Below are positions 1 to 9,456 of a stretch of 64,000 bases of DNA, piece by piece; the stretch's first letter is position 1, and every line of letters begins with the position of its first letter. This DNA comes from Rhizobium sp. BK196 (GTDB taxonomy: Bacteria; Pseudomonadota; Alphaproteobacteria; Rhizobiales; Rhizobiaceae). Below the pieces are notes generated by a model that was not told the DNA's origin, did no database searches, and was given only the letters and a program-made list of their open reading frames with translations. A program made the position numbers and the translations under genes. The stretch lies in NCBI RefSeq assembly GCF_014193255.1, contig NZ_JACHZB010000001.1, positions 900,018 to 964,017 on the forward strand, written 5' to 3'.

Positions 1-378
1 GATTTCGCGCGGCGCCTTGTACGAGCCGTAGTAGAGGCCGCGTGCGATGTGTAGATAAACGGCAACGAAGAAGAAGGAGGCGCCGTTAGCGTGTAGGTAG
101 CGCAGCAGCCAGCCGTGATTGACGTCACGCATGATCTTTTCAACCGAGTTGAAGGCGATCGTCGTGTCAGCGGCGTAATGCATGGCAAGCACGACGCCCG
201 TCAGGATCTGCACGATCAGCATGACGCTGAGCATAGCGCCGAAAGTGTAGGCGTAGTTGAGATTCCTCGGAACCGGATAGGCAACAAAACTGTCATAGAT
301 CATGCGCGGCAGTGGAAGGCGCGCATCGACCCATTTCTCCAGGCCGGTTGATGGCTCGTAGCTGGAATGGCCACTCAT
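1..378 (-). CDS. petB: Cytochrome b of the bc1 complex (N-terminal part, cut by window edge)
   Basis: Only the first 126 residues are present; the gene runs off the left edge. The protein is the membrane heme-b subunit of ubiquinol:cytochrome c oxidoreductase. The visible part begins [16 protein letters not shown] and holds the first transmembrane helix. It then has the helix-B pair of heme-ligand histidines, 14 residues apart (RYLH...VYLHIARG), followed by GLYYGSY. It starts 14 bases after the petA stop on the same strand, so the two form the usual pet/fbc operon. The start at 378 is preceded by a GGGGAGA ribosome site. Confidence 0.96.
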   Translation of the reverse strand, partial: MSGHSSYEPSTGLEKWVDARLPLPRMIYDSFVAYPVPRNLNYAYTFGAMLSVMLIVQILTGVVLAMHYAADTTIAFNSVEKIMRDVNHGWLLRYLHANGASFFFVAVYLHIARGLYYGSYKAPREI

Positions 379-392
379 AAATCAGTCTCCCC

Positions 393-968
393 TCAACCGA
401 TCTTGATCTTGGTATCGGACACGAATGAAAAGGTCGGGATCGCCAGGTTCTGCGGCGCCGGACCTTTACGGATGCGGCCGGCCGTATCGTAGACCGAGCC
501 ATGGCAGGGACAGAACCAACCATTATATTCGCCGGCCTGACCGAGCGGAACGCAGCCGAGATGGGTGCAGGTGCCGATCATGACGATCCAGTTTTCCTTA
601 TCCTTGCCGCCCGAGCGGTCAGCGCCCGTTGCCGGAGCGTCGGCAGGAAGGTTTGCATTACGGGCGATCGGGTCCTTGAGGTCCGACAGCTGGACATCGG
701 CCGCAGCCTTCACCTCTTCCGGCGTACGGTTGCGGATGAAGATCGGCTTGCCGCGCCACTTGACCGTCAGCGACATGCCGGGTTCGAGGCTCGCGACATC
801 CACTTCGATGGAAGCAAGCGCCAGCGTCGATGCATCCGGACGCATCTGGTCGATGAACGGCCAGGCAACCGCAACGGCGCCGACCACACCGGCCATACCG
901 GTGGTGAGATAAAGGAAATCACGGCGAGTGGGCTCTGAGGCCTCGCTTGTCGTTACGTGTTCGCTCAC
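393..968 (-). CDS. petA: Ubiquinol-cytochrome c reductase Rieske iron-sulfur subunit
   Basis: This 191-residue protein carries the 2Fe-2S centre that passes electrons from ubiquinol to cytochrome c1 in the bc1 complex. It has a twin-arginine motif near residue 15 (TRRDFL) followed by a hydrophobic membrane anchor at about 18-40. The Rieske boxes are CTHLGC (134-139) and CPCHGS (153-158), giving cluster ligands C134, H136, C153, H156 and disulfide C139-C155. All are intact. It lies directly upstream of petB. About 250 bases separate it from the divergent gene at 1256, and no clear sigma-70 promoter stands out there. Confidence 0.97.
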   Translation of the reverse strand: MSEHVTTSEASEPTRRDFLYLTTGMAGVVGAVAVAWPFIDQMRPDASTLALASIEVDVASLEPGMSLTVKWRGKPIFIRNRTPEEVKAAADVQLSDLKDPIARNANLPADAPATGADRSGGKDKENWIVMIGTCTHLGCVPLGQAGEYNGWFCPCHGSVYDTAGRIRKGPAPQNLAIPTFSFVSDTKIKIG

Positions 969-1255
969 GGCTTAACCATCCTCTGCGCAATTGTCGCGGA
1001 ACTCCGCCCTGCCCCTCCAGAGGCGGCGAATCTACATGAACATATTTCCGACATAGATTCCCCACCAATCCGGCGCGTTCTATGCTTGATCGCAAATTAT
1101 GTCCAGCCTTGACAAGGGGACGAGGGCACAATGTCGCGGGAAATTTCAGTGAATTTTTTAAGGCAATCACCGACTTGCAACTTTGCTGCGTTGCAACAAA
1201 CGAGGGGCCGTGTTAGGCGCTGGTGAGTTTGGCATACGAATTTGGATTTGCGCCG

Positions 1256-2185
1256 ATGAGGCAAACTGTTTTCTGCGTATTGAGCGTCCTCATCACCATT
1301 GTCCTGGCCCTTGTCTCACTCCGTTATCTTACCGATTTCTGGCTGCTTTCGCTCGTTTACAGCTTCCAGATTCATCTCGGCATCCTCTGCGCCATGGGCG
1401 CTGTCGTTGCCCTGTTCGTCAAGCGGCACTGGTACGGTTTTCTAATGCTGGTGGCAGCAATCCTCCTGACCATCCACGGCGTCATCATGCTGCGTGAATT
1501 CGCAGGCAAACCGCCGGCCGACGATACTCCTCGCCTTTTCCGGCTGATGTCCTTCAATATCGAGAATGACAATTTTGAAAACGGCGGACGGATTGCCGAC
1601 GCCATACTGGCTTCAGGCGCCGATGTGGTCGATATTATGGAGGCCGAGCCGGTCTTTGCGCAGTTACCACGACTTCAGCAGCTCTATCCCTACCGGATCG
1701 GCTGCGATGCGAGTGAGAAATGCGATACGCTTGTGCTGTCGAAACGTCCCTTTGTCCGGCAGGAAACCCGCGACATCGGCGAGCTTTGGAAACAGCGGCT
1801 CGTTTCGATTTCGATCGACTTCGATGGAACGCCTGTCGATCTCCTGTTCCCCCATCTCTCCAAACCATACTTTGATGATTTTCAGGCCGACGAGCTTGAG
1901 GATCTCACGGCTTTTATGAAGCCTCATACAGGTGCACTGGTGGTTGCCGGAGATTTCAATTCCTCGATCCTGGCACCGACTATCCAGCATTTTTTGCGCG
2001 GGACGGGACTAACGACAGATTTCCCGGAACCCACCACCTGGCCAGTCAGCGCCGGCTCCTTCGGCATCAGCATCGACCATATCTTCGCAAGACCACCGCT
2101 GCTCATCCGCGCAACGAGCCGGCTGGAAGACAGCTTCGGCTCGAACCACTACGGCCTAGTCAGCGATTTCGTTCGCGAATACTGA
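1256..2185 (+). CDS. Endonuclease/exonuclease/phosphatase family membrane protein
   Basis: The 309-residue product has an N-terminal region with three hydrophobic segments (about residues 1-80). A domain of the Mg-dependent endonuclease/exonuclease/phosphatase fold follows. Visible family motifs are MSFNIENDN (metal-site Asn/Glu region), VVAGDFNSS, SIDHIF and the terminal SNHYGLVSDF. The substrate cannot be read from sequence; members cleave phosphodiesters in nucleic acids, lipids or nucleotides. An in-frame GTG at 1223 would add 11 residues; the ATG at 1256 is preferred because the hydrophobic N-terminus starts there. Its 3' end overlaps the convergent exporter gene by 30 bases. Confidence 0.8.
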   Translation: MRQTVFCVLSVLITIVLALVSLRYLTDFWLLSLVYSFQIHLGILCAMGAVVALFVKRHWYGFLMLVAAILLTIHGVIMLREFAGKPPADDTPRLFRLMSFNIENDNFENGGRIADAILASGADVVDIMEAEPVFAQLPRLQQLYPYRIGCDASEKCDTLVLSKRPFVRQETRDIGELWKQRLVSISIDFDGTPVDLLFPHLSKPYFDDFQADELEDLTAFMKPHTGALVVAGDFNSSILAPTIQHFLRGTGLTTDFPEPTTWPVSAGSFGISIDHIFARPPLLIRATSRLEDSFGSNHYGLVSDFVREY

Positions 2186-4054
2186 GCGCGTATTGTCATC
2201 ACCGGAAGCAAGGAAGCCGCCGGACTGGCGTGCCCAGAGATCGGCATAAAGCCCGCCCTGCTTCAGAAGCGCATCATGCGTGCCTTCTTCGATGATCTTG
2301 CCGCGGTCGATCACGACAAGCCTGTCGAGCGCGGCGATCGTCGAAAGCCGGTGGGCAATCGCAAGCACCGTCTTGCCTTCCATCACGCGGTTCAAATTTG
2401 ACTGGATCGCCTCTTCCACTTCTGAATCAAGCGCCGACGTCGCCTCGTCGAGAACGAGGATCGGTGCATCCTTCAGCAACACACGCGCAATAGCGATACG
2501 CTGGCGCTGACCGCCAGAGAGCTTGACTCCGCGCTCGCCGACATGCGCGTCAAAACCCTTGCGACCCTGCTGGTCTCGCAGTCGCTCGATGAAATCGAGC
2601 GCCTCGGCGCGGCTGGCCGCCTCGATAAGGCGCTCCTCGCCAGCATCTGGCCTGCCGAAGAGGATATTATCACGCACGGAGCGATGCAGCAGCGACGTAT
2701 CCTGGCTGACCATGCCGATCTGCATGCGTAATGATTCCTGGGTGACGGCGGCGATATTCTGCCCGTCGATCAAAATGCGCCCGCCTTCGAGATCGTAGAG
2801 ACGCAGGAGAATATTCACGAGCGTCGACTTGCCGGCACCGGAGCGGCCGATGATACCGACCTTTTCGCCAGGATGGATCGTCAGCGAGAAATTGTCGATG
2901 ACCGCATTCTCCTTGCCGTAGTGGAAGGAAACATTCTCGAAACGGATACCCGGCTGCTTGATGACGAGTGCCTTCGCATCAGGGCGGTTGACGAGATGCA
3001 GCGGTTGGGAAATCAGCTCGGCCGCATTCTGAATGGTGCCGAGATTGCGCATGATGCCGTTAAACTGGGTCATCAATCGGCCGAGAAGGAAGTTCAGCCT
3101 GAGAACCAGCGTCAGCGAAAAGGCGACTCCACCCGAGCTGATCAATCCGCGCAGCCACAAATCGACGCTGAGGCCGGCCATGGCGACGATCATCAGACCT
3201 GACAGCAGCGCCATGGACGCGCGCACACCAGTTATAAAGCGTGTGAACTGCAGCACCGTTTCCTGATAGGCATTGAAGCCGTCAAGCATGTAGCGGTCGC
3301 TCTCCTCGTCGCGTGCGAAGAGCTTCAGCGTCTGGATATTGCTGTAGGCATCGACGATGCGGCCATTGAGCAGCGAGGCTGCTTCCGCGGTTTCACGCGA
3401 GTGATAGCGGATGCGCGGCACGAAGTAGCGGGCTAGCACGCTGAAAGCAACCAGCCAAAAGAGAACCACCGCCGCCAGCGAGAAATCGAGCCGTCCGACG
3501 AGAACGAGCGTGGTGACGGCATAAATGCCGACGAACCAGACGCTTTCCATCAGCGATGTCACGAGATCGCCTGTCGCCTGCCCCGCAGACCAGACCTTGG
3601 TAACGATGCGGCCGGAAAAATCGCTCTGGAAGAAGGTAAGCGACTGGCGCGACACATGCAGATAGGACTGCCAGCGCGCCAGATTGTAGAAACCCGGCGT
3701 GATCACCTGCTGGTCGATCAGCGCAATCAGGAAGGCGACGACGAAACGGACAATGCCGATCAGGGCCAGCATGCCGAAAATCTCGCCACCATGAGCGGCC
3801 AGAAGTGTGCTCCAGCCGGCTCCGGGCTTGATCGTACTGAGAATATCGACGAGCCGTCCCACGAACCAGAAGAGGGCTGCTTCGATTGCCGCTGACATGC
3901 CGCCGAGCACTAGCATGGCGACAAACGGCCACTTTGCCTGACCGATATAGAACCAGATGAATGCAAGTGTATTACGCGGCGGCTGAAGATTGTCGCGGGC
4001 GCGGAAGGGATCTATCCAGGTTTCGAACAGGCGAAGGATCGGAGTGAGCAGCAT
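2156..4054 (-). CDS. ABC exporter, fused permease and ATPase (first of two paralogues)
   Basis: This 632-residue half-transporter has an N-terminal ABC type-1 transmembrane domain (about residues 40-340) and a C-terminal nucleotide-binding domain. Walker A is GRSGAGKST (403-411). The Q-loop (VSQDTSLL), signature LSGGQRQR, Walker B LVLDEATSALD and switch His (AIAHRLST) are all intact, so a homodimer could be active. The substrate is unknown; the family exports lipids, peptides or drugs. The neighbouring gene 4531-6387 is a close paralogue with the same motif wording, so a heterodimer is also possible. The ATG at 4054 was chosen over a GTG one codon earlier. Confidence 0.9.
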   Translation of the reverse strand: MLLTPILRLFETWIDPFRARDNLQPPRNTLAFIWFYIGQAKWPFVAMLVLGGMSAAIEAALFWFVGRLVDILSTIKPGAGWSTLLAAHGGEIFGMLALIGIVRFVVAFLIALIDQQVITPGFYNLARWQSYLHVSRQSLTFFQSDFSGRIVTKVWSAGQATGDLVTSLMESVWFVGIYAVTTLVLVGRLDFSLAAVVLFWLVAFSVLARYFVPRIRYHSRETAEAASLLNGRIVDAYSNIQTLKLFARDEESDRYMLDGFNAYQETVLQFTRFITGVRASMALLSGLMIVAMAGLSVDLWLRGLISSGGVAFSLTLVLRLNFLLGRLMTQFNGIMRNLGTIQNAAELISQPLHLVNRPDAKALVIKQPGIRFENVSFHYGKENAVIDNFSLTIHPGEKVGIIGRSGAGKSTLVNILLRLYDLEGGRILIDGQNIAAVTQESLRMQIGMVSQDTSLLHRSVRDNILFGRPDAGEERLIEAASRAEALDFIERLRDQQGRKGFDAHVGERGVKLSGGQRQRIAIARVLLKDAPILVLDEATSALDSEVEEAIQSNLNRVMEGKTVLAIAHRLSTIAALDRLVVIDRGKIIEEGTHDALLKQGGLYADLWARQSGGFLASGDDNTRSVFANEIAD

Positions 4055-4215
4055 CACCGCGATATAGGCCCGTTCGCAATAGCGGCAAAGAGGATTGGGG
4101 CGGGCACAACCTTATATTTTGGTAATCATCGGTAATATCGGCGTCATCTCCATTGATACGGGTGGAAGCGGCCACGATCTCATGCCATGATCGCGCCTTA
4201 CCGGAGACTGCGGAT

Positions 4216-4467
4216 ATGGAAACGAAAACGCTCATTGCGCATCTTCCGCTTCCCCTTGCGGAAAAGCTCGACGCCCTGGCGGACGCGCTGGATGTGCCGC
4301 GCGACAGCATCGTGACGGAAGCGATAGCAAACTGGATCGAGCGCGAGGAGCGGCAGCGCATCTTCACGCTGCAATCGCTTGCTTCGAGCTCGATCATGGT
4401 CGTGGAACACCATCGCGTCATCGACTGGGCCGACAGCCTGTGTGCCGACCGGGTCCGTTCGCTATAA
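4216..4467 (+). CDS. CopG-type ribbon-helix-helix protein, no toxin partner visible
   Basis: This 83-residue protein begins METKTLIAHLPLPLAEKLDALADALDVPR. That is the beta strand followed by two helices of a ribbon-helix-helix DNA-binding domain, and it continues to a HHRVIDWADSL segment common in antitoxin-like CopG proteins. No ParE/RelE-type toxin follows; a terminator begins 31 bases after the stop. The gene sits divergently between two paralogous ABC exporters, so it may regulate them, but this is inference from position only. An in-frame ATG at 4153 is less likely because the recognisable domain starts at 4216. Confidence 0.75.
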   Translation: METKTLIAHLPLPLAEKLDALADALDVPRDSIVTEAIANWIEREERQRIFTLQSLASSSIMVVEHHRVIDWADSLCADRVRSL

Positions 4468-4498
4468 GCGAGCAACTGCAATTCTTCAGTCAGACAAA

Positions 4499-4532
4499 AG
4501 CCCTTCCCGCAGCAGCGGGAAGGGCTGTTTTT
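4499..4532. terminator. Rho-independent terminator between convergent genes
   Basis: A perfect 12-base stem AGCCCTTCCCGC / GCGGGAAGGGCT with an AGCA loop is followed by GTTTTT on the plus strand and by TTTTG on the minus strand. It can serve both the RHH gene (plus) and the second ABC exporter (minus), whose stop codon lies at 4531. Confidence 0.9.
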
Positions 4533-6387
4533 ACTGGGCTGCGACCTCGGCGTCTTCTTCGTGATCGGCGAGGAAGCCTCCCGACTGGCGGGTCCAGAGG
4601 TCGGCATAAATGCCGCCGCGGCTTACCAGTTCGCCATGGGTGCCGCTTTCGATTATACGGCCCTTGTCCATTACGATCAGCCGGTCCATCTCGGTCAACG
4701 TCGACAGGCGGTGAGCGATAGCGATAACAGTCTTGCCTTCCATCAGTGCGAAGAGGTTTTCCTGGATCGCCGCTTCCACTTCGGAATCGAGCGCCGAGGT
4801 CGCCTCATCGAGCACCAGGATCGGCGCATCCTTCAGGAAGACACGAGCGATCGCGATACGCTGGCGCTGGCCGCCGGAGAGCTTCACGCCGCGCTCGCCG
4901 ACCTGCGCATCGAGTCCCTTGCGGCCGTGCATGTCGACAAGCCCTTCGATAAACTCCCAGGCATTCGCCCGTCTTGCCGCCTCGATGACGTCCTCATCGG
5001 TCGCATCGGGACGCCCATAGGCGATATTGTCGCGGATGGAGCGATGCAACAGCGACGTATCCTGCGTCACGACACCGATCAGCGAGCGAAGGCTATCCTG
5101 CGAAACCTCGGAAATATCCTGGCCGTCGATGGTGATGCGCCCGGCCTCCAGATCGTAGAAACGCAGGAGAAGGTTCATCAGCGTCGTCTTGCCGGCGCCG
5201 GAGCGACCGACCAGGCCAACTTTCTCACCGGCCGTGATATCGAGCGACAGATTGTCGATGATGCCCTTGCCCTTGCCATAGTGGAAGCCGATGCGTTCGT
5301 AGTGGATCGCACCCTTCTTCGCCGTCAGCGCAGGCGCGCCCGGCTTGTCGACAATATCGTGCTGCTTCGACATCATCTCCATGCCGTCATAGACGGTGCC
5401 GATGTTCTCGAAGAGCGCCGAGACTTCCCACATGATCCACTGCGACATGCCGTTGACGCGCATCGCAAGGCCGATAGCGATTGAAATCGCACCGACCGAG
5501 ATCGTGCCGTTCAGCCAGAGCCAAATGGATAGGCTCGAAATGATGAACAGTGAGACGCAGTTGTTCAGGTAGACGCTCATATGGAAGAGCGTAACCTTGC
5601 GCATTTGCCTGTGCACCGTGTCCAGGAAGCCCTCCATGCTCTCCTTGGCATAGACCTCTTCACGGCCTGCATGGGAGAACAGCTTCACGGTGGCAATGTT
5701 TGTGTAGCTATCTACTACGCGGCCTGTCATCAGCGAGCGCGCATCCGCCTGCTGTGCCGCAATCTTGCGAAGCCGCGGCACGAAATAGGCGACGATGCCT
5801 ATATAGATGCCTAGCCAGGCGAGGATCGGCAGCATCAGCCGCCAGTCGGCAGCGGCGATGATGACGATCATCGACAGAAAGTAGGTCACGACATAGACGA
5901 AGACGTCGAGGATCTTCATGACCGTTTCGCGCACGGCAAGCGAGGTCTGCATGACCTTTGTGGCAACGCGTCCGGCAAACTCGTTGGCAAAGAAGGTCAT
6001 GCTGTGGCGCAGCAGGAAGCGGTGCATCTGCCAGCGCGCGATCATCGGATAATTACCGAGCATCATCTGGTGCATGATGAGCGAATCGAGACCGGCAATG
6101 ACCGGCAGTCCGATCAGCACCAGCGCACCCATCCAGATCAGCTTGTGGCCCTCATTTTGCAGGAAGGTCGCCTTATCGGCATTCGTCAACCAGTCGACGA
6201 TATCGCCAAGGAACTGGAAGAGCGCCACTTCACCGACTGCGATCAGTCCCGTGAGGAAGGCCATGAGCGCAAGCCATCCCGCCGCCGGCTTACTATAGTG
6301 CCAGCAGAACGCGAAAAGACCCTTCGGGGGAGCGATCGGCTCCTCGCTCGGATAGGGATTAAGTCGCCGCTCGAACCAGTCAAACAT
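4531..6387 (-). CDS. ABC exporter, fused permease and ATPase (second of two paralogues)
   Basis: The 618-residue product has the same architecture as the exporter at 2156-4054: a six-helix type-1 permease domain then a complete ATPase domain. It has Walker A (GRSGAGKTT), VTQDTSLLHRS, LSGGQRQRIAIAR, LVLDEATSALDSEVE and AIAHRLST. The shared wording of these motifs and of the C-termini (YADLWxRQSGGFLA) indicates gene duplication. The ATG at 6387 (MFDWFERRLNPYPSEE) was chosen because its N-terminus matches the layout of the paralogue; a longer frame to 6453 adds a Pro/Arg/Gly-rich stretch without similarity. The substrate is unknown. Confidence 0.9.
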   Translation of the reverse strand: MFDWFERRLNPYPSEEPIAPPKGLFAFCWHYSKPAAGWLALMAFLTGLIAVGEVALFQFLGDIVDWLTNADKATFLQNEGHKLIWMGALVLIGLPVIAGLDSLIMHQMMLGNYPMIARWQMHRFLLRHSMTFFANEFAGRVATKVMQTSLAVRETVMKILDVFVYVVTYFLSMIVIIAAADWRLMLPILAWLGIYIGIVAYFVPRLRKIAAQQADARSLMTGRVVDSYTNIATVKLFSHAGREEVYAKESMEGFLDTVHRQMRKVTLFHMSVYLNNCVSLFIISSLSIWLWLNGTISVGAISIAIGLAMRVNGMSQWIMWEVSALFENIGTVYDGMEMMSKQHDIVDKPGAPALTAKKGAIHYERIGFHYGKGKGIIDNLSLDITAGEKVGLVGRSGAGKTTLMNLLLRFYDLEAGRITIDGQDISEVSQDSLRSLIGVVTQDTSLLHRSIRDNIAYGRPDATDEDVIEAARRANAWEFIEGLVDMHGRKGLDAQVGERGVKLSGGQRQRIAIARVFLKDAPILVLDEATSALDSEVEAAIQENLFALMEGKTVIAIAHRLSTLTEMDRLIVMDKGRIIESGTHGELVSRGGIYADLWTRQSGGFLADHEEDAEVAAQ

Positions 6388-6771
6388 GAAATCGCTCCAG
6401 AACGTCCGCGTTCCGGCCCCGGCTTTGCGCTCTTGCGGCGCACGAAAGCACATATGGGAACCGGAGGCTCAAGGGGCGAGGCCATAAGGGCCGCGCAATT
6501 ATTCAAAATGGGCAATTAGGGGAAAGAAAGCGCCTTATATGCGCCAGATCGCCAAGCGTGGCATCACGGGCGGGAGACGCATCAGCACAAATGTATCCAT
6601 GTCGGCGCTCCCTGTTGGCGATTGAAGATATGCACCGATAACGCGAAAATGCTTAAATTTCCAGCCCCGACAACCCGGAAAGCGACCATCGAACGGTCGA
6701 AAAGTGGTCTGTTGCCTCAAAATCACAGTTCGGATAGGCCAAGTACGTATCATCTCGACGGACAATGTCCC
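6388..6771. other. 384-base intergenic region without a recognised gene
   Basis: The region lies between the divergent ABC exporter and trmL. I find no convincing coding frame (only a 28-codon ATG frame near 6539), no tRNA and no strong terminator. Promoters for both flanking genes are expected here, but I cannot place either with confidence. Confidence 0.5.
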
Positions 6772-7233
6772 ATGGCAGACCTCAGACTGGCCCTCTATCA
6801 ACCCGATATTCCAGGCAATACCGGAACGATCCTGCGCCTTGCCGCCTGCCTGGGCTTTGCGGTCGACATCATCGAGCCCGCCGGTTTCGACATTTCCGAT
6901 CGAAATCTGAAGCGCGCGGGCATGGATTATCTGGCCAACGCCGACCTCACCCGACATATCAGTTGGGAACGCTTCGAGGAATGGCGTGCAACCACTGGCC
7001 GCCGCCTGATACTCGCCACGACAAAAGCATCGCAGCGCTACACGGATTTCGCCTTCCGACCCGACGATGTCCTGCTCTTCGGCCGCGAAAGCGCCGGCGT
7101 ACCCGATCATGTGCATGACCGCGCCGACGGACGCATCGTGATCCCGATGGTGGAAGGCCAGCGTTCGATCAACCTTGCCGTCTCCGCCGCGATGGTCACG
7201 GGCGAGGCAATGCGGCAGACCCTCTGGTCGTAA
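6772..7233 (+). CDS. trmL: tRNA (cytidine(34)-2'-O)-methyltransferase
   Basis: This 153-residue SPOUT-class methyltransferase is predicted to 2'-O-methylate the wobble base of tRNA-Leu isoacceptors using S-adenosylmethionine. It begins MADLRLALYQPDIPGNTG. The TrmL/SpoU motifs are visible: N-terminal PDIPGNTGTILR, LLFGRESAGVP (motif 2) and IPMVEGQRSINLAVSAAM (motif 3, the knot). Length equals the family norm of about 155 residues. An upstream in-frame start at 6622 would add 50 residues with no similarity, so 6772 was chosen. A 10-base palindromic hairpin follows the stop at 7234. Confidence 0.92.
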   Translation: MADLRLALYQPDIPGNTGTILRLAACLGFAVDIIEPAGFDISDRNLKRAGMDYLANADLTRHISWERFEEWRATTGRRLILATTKASQRYTDFAFRPDDVLLFGRESAGVPDHVHDRADGRIVIPMVEGQRSINLAVSAAMVTGEAMRQTLWS

Positions 7234-7251
7234 ATCGGCATCAATGCCGAT
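7234..7251 (+). terminator. Hairpin directly after trmL stop
   Basis: ATCGGCAT and ATGCCGAT form a perfect 8-base stem with a 2-base loop, starting at the last base of the stop region. There is no T tract (CCTTGG follows), so factor-independent termination would be weak. It may instead be a 3'-end stabiliser. Confidence 0.4.
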
Positions 7252-7422
7252 CCTTGGCGGCATCTACGTCGCAACCGACGCTATGAATCAACGTAAAAGC
7301 GCCTATATTACTTAGCCAGGCAATCAACGAATCTGCTGATGCAGTGAGATTCCAATCATTTACTCGACTGCGGAAATGTAGCTCCGAGCAGACTTTCTCA
7401 AGAAGAAGAAAAAGACGACGCC

Positions 7423-9069
7423 ATGGAATCCACGATCGTGATGATCAACCTGTTCGGCGCGATTGCGCTGCTGCTCTTCGGCCTTGCGCAGGTAAAGGAC
7501 GGCGTCACGCGTGCCTTCGGCGCACGCCTGAGGACCGGGCTTGCGACAGGCACGGCGAACGGATCGCGCTCGATCCTCTCAGGTTTCCTGGCAACCGTCG
7601 CCCTGCAGAGTTCGACTGCGACCACCCTGATGACGGCCTCGTTTGTGGAACGCGACCTCATCAAGCCGCGCATGGCCCAGATCGTGCTGCTCGGCGCCAA
7701 TGTCGGGACCGCCGTCACCGCCTGGATAGTCGCTACCGGCATCGAGTGGCTTTCGCCGCTTCTCATCCTTGGCGGCATCGTGCTCTATCGCGGAAAGTCC
7801 AGCGCTCGCCACGGCGGCGGCGCGGCGATGATCGGCATCGGCCTGATGCTGCTCTCCCTGCATCTGCTCGGCAATGCGACGGAGCCCATGCGCACGTCGC
7901 CGGCACTGGCTGCCTTCGTCGGTCTGCTCGGCGATGCCTGGCCGGTCGCTCTGGGTCTTTCTGCAGCGCTCGCCTTCATCTCGTCGTCGAGTCTTGCGGT
8001 CGTCGTTCTGATCCTGTCGCTGGCTTCGACGGGCATCCTATCACCGGAACTGATCATCGTTCTCGTTCTCGGCGCCAATCTCGGCGGCGCGATTCCGCCG
8101 GTTGTCGCCACCCTCTCCGGCCCTGCCTCGGTGAGACGCGTCACGCTCGGCAATCTCATTGTCCGCACCGCGGGCTGCCTGATTGCGCTGCCGCTTGCCG
8201 CCTATGCGGCGCCCCTGCTCCAAACGCTGCCCTTCGGCCCCGCTAAGCTGCCAGTCGATACGCATCTGATCTTCAACATCCTTCTTGCCGCCGTGGCCTG
8301 GCCTTTTTCGCGGATGTTGGCCGCTTTTACCGCCCGCCTCGTTCCCGATGACCTGCAGCTGGATCAGGGTCCCAAGTTTCTCGATATGCAGGAGCTGTCG
8401 ACGCCCGTCGTGGCCCTTGCCAGCGCAACGCGCGAAGTGCTCGGCGTCGGCGATCTGATCGAGCGCATGCTCCTGCGCGCTTCCGATGCCTTCGAACATA
8501 ATGACATGTCCAAGCTCGCCGAAATCCCTGCGCTCGAAAAACGCGTCGATCTGCTGCAGCAGGAGGTGAAGGTCTATCTCTCCAAGCTCGGCCGCAGCGG
8601 CCTCAGCGACGACAATGCCCGCCGCTCTATCGTTATCATCGACTACGCGATCAATCTCGAGCACATGGGTGACATCATCGAGAAAGGCTTGCTGGAGCAG
8701 GTCGGCAAGAAGGTCTCGCTCGGCCTGAAATTTTCCGAAGACGGCTACAGGGAATTGCGCAAACTGTTTGATCTGACGATCGACAATCTGCGCGTCGCCC
8801 AGACGATCTTCGTCACCCGCGACTTCAATCTCGCCCGGCAGATGATGGAGGTGAAGGTGGAGGTCCGCCGAATGGAAAAACAATCGGCCGAGAGGCATCT
8901 GGAGCGCCTGCGCGACGGGCGTGCCGACAGCCTTCAGACGAGTTCGCTGCATCTCGATATGTTGCGCGATCTGAAGCGTATCAATGCGCACATCGTCTCA
9001 GTGGCGCATCCGATCCTCGACGAAAGCGGCCTTCTGATCGAAAGCCGCCTGCGTGGTGCAGCCGAATAG
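7423..9069 (+). CDS. Na+/phosphate cotransporter family protein with PhoU-like tail
   Basis: The 548-residue protein has two Na/Pi-cotransporter repeats in its first 300 residues, recognisable by the paired QSSTATTLM (repeat 1) and SSSSLAVVV (repeat 2) motifs and the GANVGT / GANLGG loops. A soluble, helical PhoU-like domain follows (about 340-540), rich in heptad-like Leu and Arg/Glu patterns. It is predicted to import phosphate coupled to sodium across the inner membrane. It stands alone, convergent with the small gene at 9072. No Pho box was recognised upstream. Confidence 0.9.
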   Translation: MESTIVMINLFGAIALLLFGLAQVKDGVTRAFGARLRTGLATGTANGSRSILSGFLATVALQSSTATTLMTASFVERDLIKPRMAQIVLLGANVGTAVTAWIVATGIEWLSPLLILGGIVLYRGKSSARHGGGAAMIGIGLMLLSLHLLGNATEPMRTSPALAAFVGLLGDAWPVALGLSAALAFISSSSLAVVVLILSLASTGILSPELIIVLVLGANLGGAIPPVVATLSGPASVRRVTLGNLIVRTAGCLIALPLAAYAAPLLQTLPFGPAKLPVDTHLIFNILLAAVAWPFSRMLAAFTARLVPDDLQLDQGPKFLDMQELSTPVVALASATREVLGVGDLIERMLLRASDAFEHNDMSKLAEIPALEKRVDLLQQEVKVYLSKLGRSGLSDDNARRSIVIIDYAINLEHMGDIIEKGLLEQVGKKVSLGLKFSEDGYRELRKLFDLTIDNLRVAQTIFVTRDFNLARQMMEVKVEVRRMEKQSAERHLERLRDGRADSLQTSSLHLDMLRDLKRINAHIVSVAHPILDESGLLIESRLRGAAE

Positions 9070-9071
9070 GT

Positions 9072-9332
9072 TCAATCGGCGGATGGCAAGCGACGCATGG
9101 TGAACTCGATCTCGTCGCCTTCCAGCTGGCGCCAGCTTTCCACTTCGGTCCAATAGGCAGCTTTCGGATATTCGTCGAACCATTCGCGCGCCTTGGCGCG
9201 GGCTTCCAAAAGCCCCATCCGGTACGTTTCGCGGACAAAGTGGTCTCGCTCGCGGGCGGACGTCTCTGCCCGATGCTTTGCAATTCTGCGCTTCAAGCCT
9301 TCTAAGGGCGGAGGCCCCGGAATTTTCGCCAT
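9072..9332 (-). CDS. Conserved hypothetical protein, 86 residues
   Basis: A small charged, helical protein (MAKIPGPPPLEGLKRR...) with a Glu/Arg-rich middle and the segment AREWFDEYPKAAYWTEVESWR. It has no signal peptide or membrane segment. Its stop codon lies two bases from the stop of the convergent Na/Pi cotransporter gene. Codon use matches its neighbours, which supports it being real. I do not recognise a functional family. Confidence 0.65.
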   Translation of the reverse strand: MAKIPGPPPLEGLKRRIAKHRAETSARERDHFVRETYRMGLLEARAKAREWFDEYPKAAYWTEVESWRQLEGDEIEFTMRRLPSAD

Positions 9333-9456
9333 AAACCTACCTCTAAATGAAAAGTAGTATCGAAATCCGCCCTTTGCGAGTCGAATCTTGCAGGAGCCTT
9401 CGACTGCTGGCTAGCTTCTGCTAAAGCGGGATTGTAATCAACAAAGAGCGAATCGC

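Noticed and set aside
4216-4467. RHH gene as antitoxin of a toxin-antitoxin pair
   Set aside because: No toxin-sized frame follows or precedes it; a terminator begins 31 bases after its stop.
6535-7263. 242-codon minus-strand frame opposite trmL
   Set aside because: Shadow of trmL, whose knot motifs are clear on the plus strand.
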